Shown here: positions 5,627-6,589 of the stretch, in pieces
How the letters are laid out: the number at the start of each line of letters is the position of its first letter
Numbering within the stretch: position 1 is the stretch's first letter
Source: an uncultured Haemophilus sp.
GTDB taxonomy: Bacteria; Pseudomonadota; Gammaproteobacteria; Enterobacterales; Pasteurellaceae
Assembly (NCBI GenBank): GCA_902482195.1
Contig: CABSZQ010000072.1
Location: 1 to 6,589 of the forward strand
Direction: 5' to 3'
DNA length: 6,589 nucleotides
The notes under the pieces: generated by a model
Seen by the model: only the letters and a program-made list of their open reading frames with translations
Told to the model about the DNA's origin: nothing
Databases searched by the model: none
Program-made: the position numbers and the translations under genes

Positions 5627-6430
5627 ATGAAATTTATCTCTTTTAATATTAATGGTTTACGTGCTCGCCCTCATCAACTTGAAGCAATTATTGAAAAATA
5701 CCAACCGGATGTGATTGGTTTACAAGAAATCAAAGTAGCGGATGAAGATTTTCCTTATACAATTACTGATAATTGGGGGTACCACGTTTTTCACCATGGA
5801 CAAAAAGGTCATTATGGTGTTGCCCTGTTAACTAAAAAAGAACCAAAAGCCGTGCGACGTGGTTTTCCAACGGATAATGAAGATGCGCAAAAACGTATTA
5901 TTATGGCGGATTTAGAAACCCCATTTGGTTTGTTAACAGTAATTAATGGCTATTTCCCGCAAGGCGAAAGCCGTTCACATGAAACTAAGTTTCCAGCAAA
6001 AGAAAAATTTTACGCGGATCTTCAACGCTATTTAGAACAAGATCACGATAAAGCCAATCCGGTTTTAATTATGGGTGATATGAATATTAGTCCAAGTGAT
6101 TTAGATATTGGTATCGGTGATGAAAACCGCAAACGTTGGTTGCGTACTGGCAAATGCTCATTCTTACCCGAAGAGCGTGAATGGTATCAACGCTTATACG
6201 ATTATGGATTGGAAGACACGTTCCGCAAATTAAACCCAACAGTCAATGACAAGTTCTCGTGGTTTGATTATCGCTCAAAAGGTTTCGATGACAACCGTGG
6301 ATTACGTATCGATCATATTTTAGTGAATCGTCAATTAGCAGAACGTTGCGTTGATGTTGGCATTGCATTAGATATTCGTGCAATGGAAAAACCGTCCGAT
6401 CACGCACCAATCTGGGCAGAATTTAAATAG
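5627..6430 (+). CDS. xthA: Exonuclease III (AP endonuclease, Xth type)
   Basis: This cytoplasmic DNA-repair enzyme cuts the backbone 5' to abasic sites. It also has 3'-to-5' exonuclease, 3'-phosphatase and 3'-phosphodiesterase activities in base-excision repair. At 267 residues it is about the length of E. coli exonuclease III, and its catalytic residues fall at the same numbers: Asn7 in [10 protein letters not shown], metal ligand Glu34 in LQEIK, Tyr109 in NGYFPQGE, Asp151 and Asn153 in GDMNISPSD, Asp229 in RIDHIL, and Asp258-His259 in PSDHAPIW. Nothing is missing, so the enzyme should be active. The start is set by a good ribosome binding site and a TATAAT promoter just upstream. The next gene begins nine bases after the stop, so the two probably share a transcript. 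Confidence 0.98.
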   Translation: MKFISFNINGLRARPHQLEAIIEKYQPDVIGLQEIKVADEDFPYTITDNWGYHVFHHGQKGHYGVALLTKKEPKAVRRGFPTDNEDAQKRIIMADLETPFGLLTVINGYFPQGESRSHETKFPAKEKFYADLQRYLEQDHDKANPVLIMGDMNISPSDLDIGIGDENRKRWLRTGKCSFLPEEREWYQRLYDYGLEDTFRKLNPTVNDKFSWFDYRSKGFDDNRGLRIDHILVNRQLAERCVDVGIALDIRAMEKPSDHAPIWAEFK

Positions 6431-6432
6431 GA
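6429..6432 (+). promoter_or_regulatory. Ribosome binding site of the gene after xthA, overlapping the xthA stop
   Basis: AGGA shares two bases with the xthA TAG stop and lies seven bases before the ATG at 6440. Ribosomes finishing xthA would pass directly over it, which fits translational coupling. Confidence 0.7.
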
Positions 6433-6439
6433 AAGCAAC

Positions 6440-6589
6440 ATGGATATGGCAAATTGGCAGAATTACCGTTCACAAGTGAATGGCATGCCTGCCGTGTTTA
6501 CCGCAAATATTGAAGATTTAGATGTTTATCATGGTAAACATCTTAGTAAAGTTGTGCAATTTACCGTGCCTTATCAGGGAGATAAGGAC
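6440..6589 (+). CDS. Hypothetical protein, N-terminal part only (runs off the window)
   Basis: An open frame of 50 codons runs from the ATG at 6440 to the window end without a stop. It begins [15 protein letters not shown] and continues with alternating hydrophobic and polar residues (for example VVQFTVPY) that suggest beta strands. There is no signal peptide or membrane segment. A second ATG at 6446 (Met3) is possible, but the ribosome binding site suits 6440. The tight spacing behind xthA suggests co-transcription. The W-x2-Y-x5-G opening with a following A-x3-A-N reminds me of DUF695-type proteins of unknown function, but this is too little sequence to assign a family. Confidence 0.75.
   Translation, partial: MDMANWQNYRSQVNGMPAVFTANIEDLDVYHGKHLSKVVQFTVPYQGDKD

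Noticed and set aside
1..6589. A defence island, mobile element or novel gene system.
   Set aside because: All complete genes belong to well-known housekeeping or transport families, there are no terminal repeats or integrase or transposase sequences, and uptake signals are spread evenly, so the region looks native and ordinary.

Overview
This 6.6 kb window looks like ordinary chromosome from a Pasteurellaceae bacterium, most likely of the Haemophilus/Aggregatibacter group. The evidence is AT-rich DNA with protein families typical of gammaproteobacteria, plus five perfect copies of the 9-base Haemophilus-type DNA uptake signal (AAGTGCGGT or its complement). That is about one per 1.3 kb, as expected for a naturally competent genome of this group. 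I see no phage, IS, tRNA, rRNA or CRISPR array.

Layout: (1) 1-334 is a leader, not a coding region. It carries a well-conserved lysine riboswitch aptamer (about 97-266) followed by a hairpin that can hide the ribosome binding site and start codon of the next gene. (2) 330-1850 (+) encodes an NhaC-superfamily membrane transporter. Its riboswitch marks it as the predicted lysine transporter LysW. (3) 1868-1899 is a hairpin terminator that can serve both converging genes. (4) 1916-3376 (-) encodes cardiolipin synthase ClsA. (5) 3395-4072 (+) encodes a small RluA-family RNA pseudouridine synthase, divergent from clsA across only 18 bp that contain an uptake signal. (6) 4083-5393 (-) encodes an NhaP-type (CPA1) Na+/H+ antiporter. 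Its likely terminator lies inside the 3' coding end of the converging pseudouridine synthase gene. (7) 5627-6430 (+) encodes exonuclease III (XthA). It is followed by a tightly spaced gene of unknown function (6440 to the window end, cut off), probably co-transcribed.

The genes do not form one pathway. Three are membrane proteins (lysine transport, cardiolipin synthesis, Na+/H+ exchange) and two are nucleic-acid enzymes (RNA modification, DNA repair). The main biological content beyond the housekeeping genes is the lysine-sensing leader. Conserved aptamer motifs can be read directly, and two mutually exclusive downstream pairings suggest control of translation initiation rather than transcription termination. 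I found no convincing undescribed system; the findings are regulatory-architecture details.
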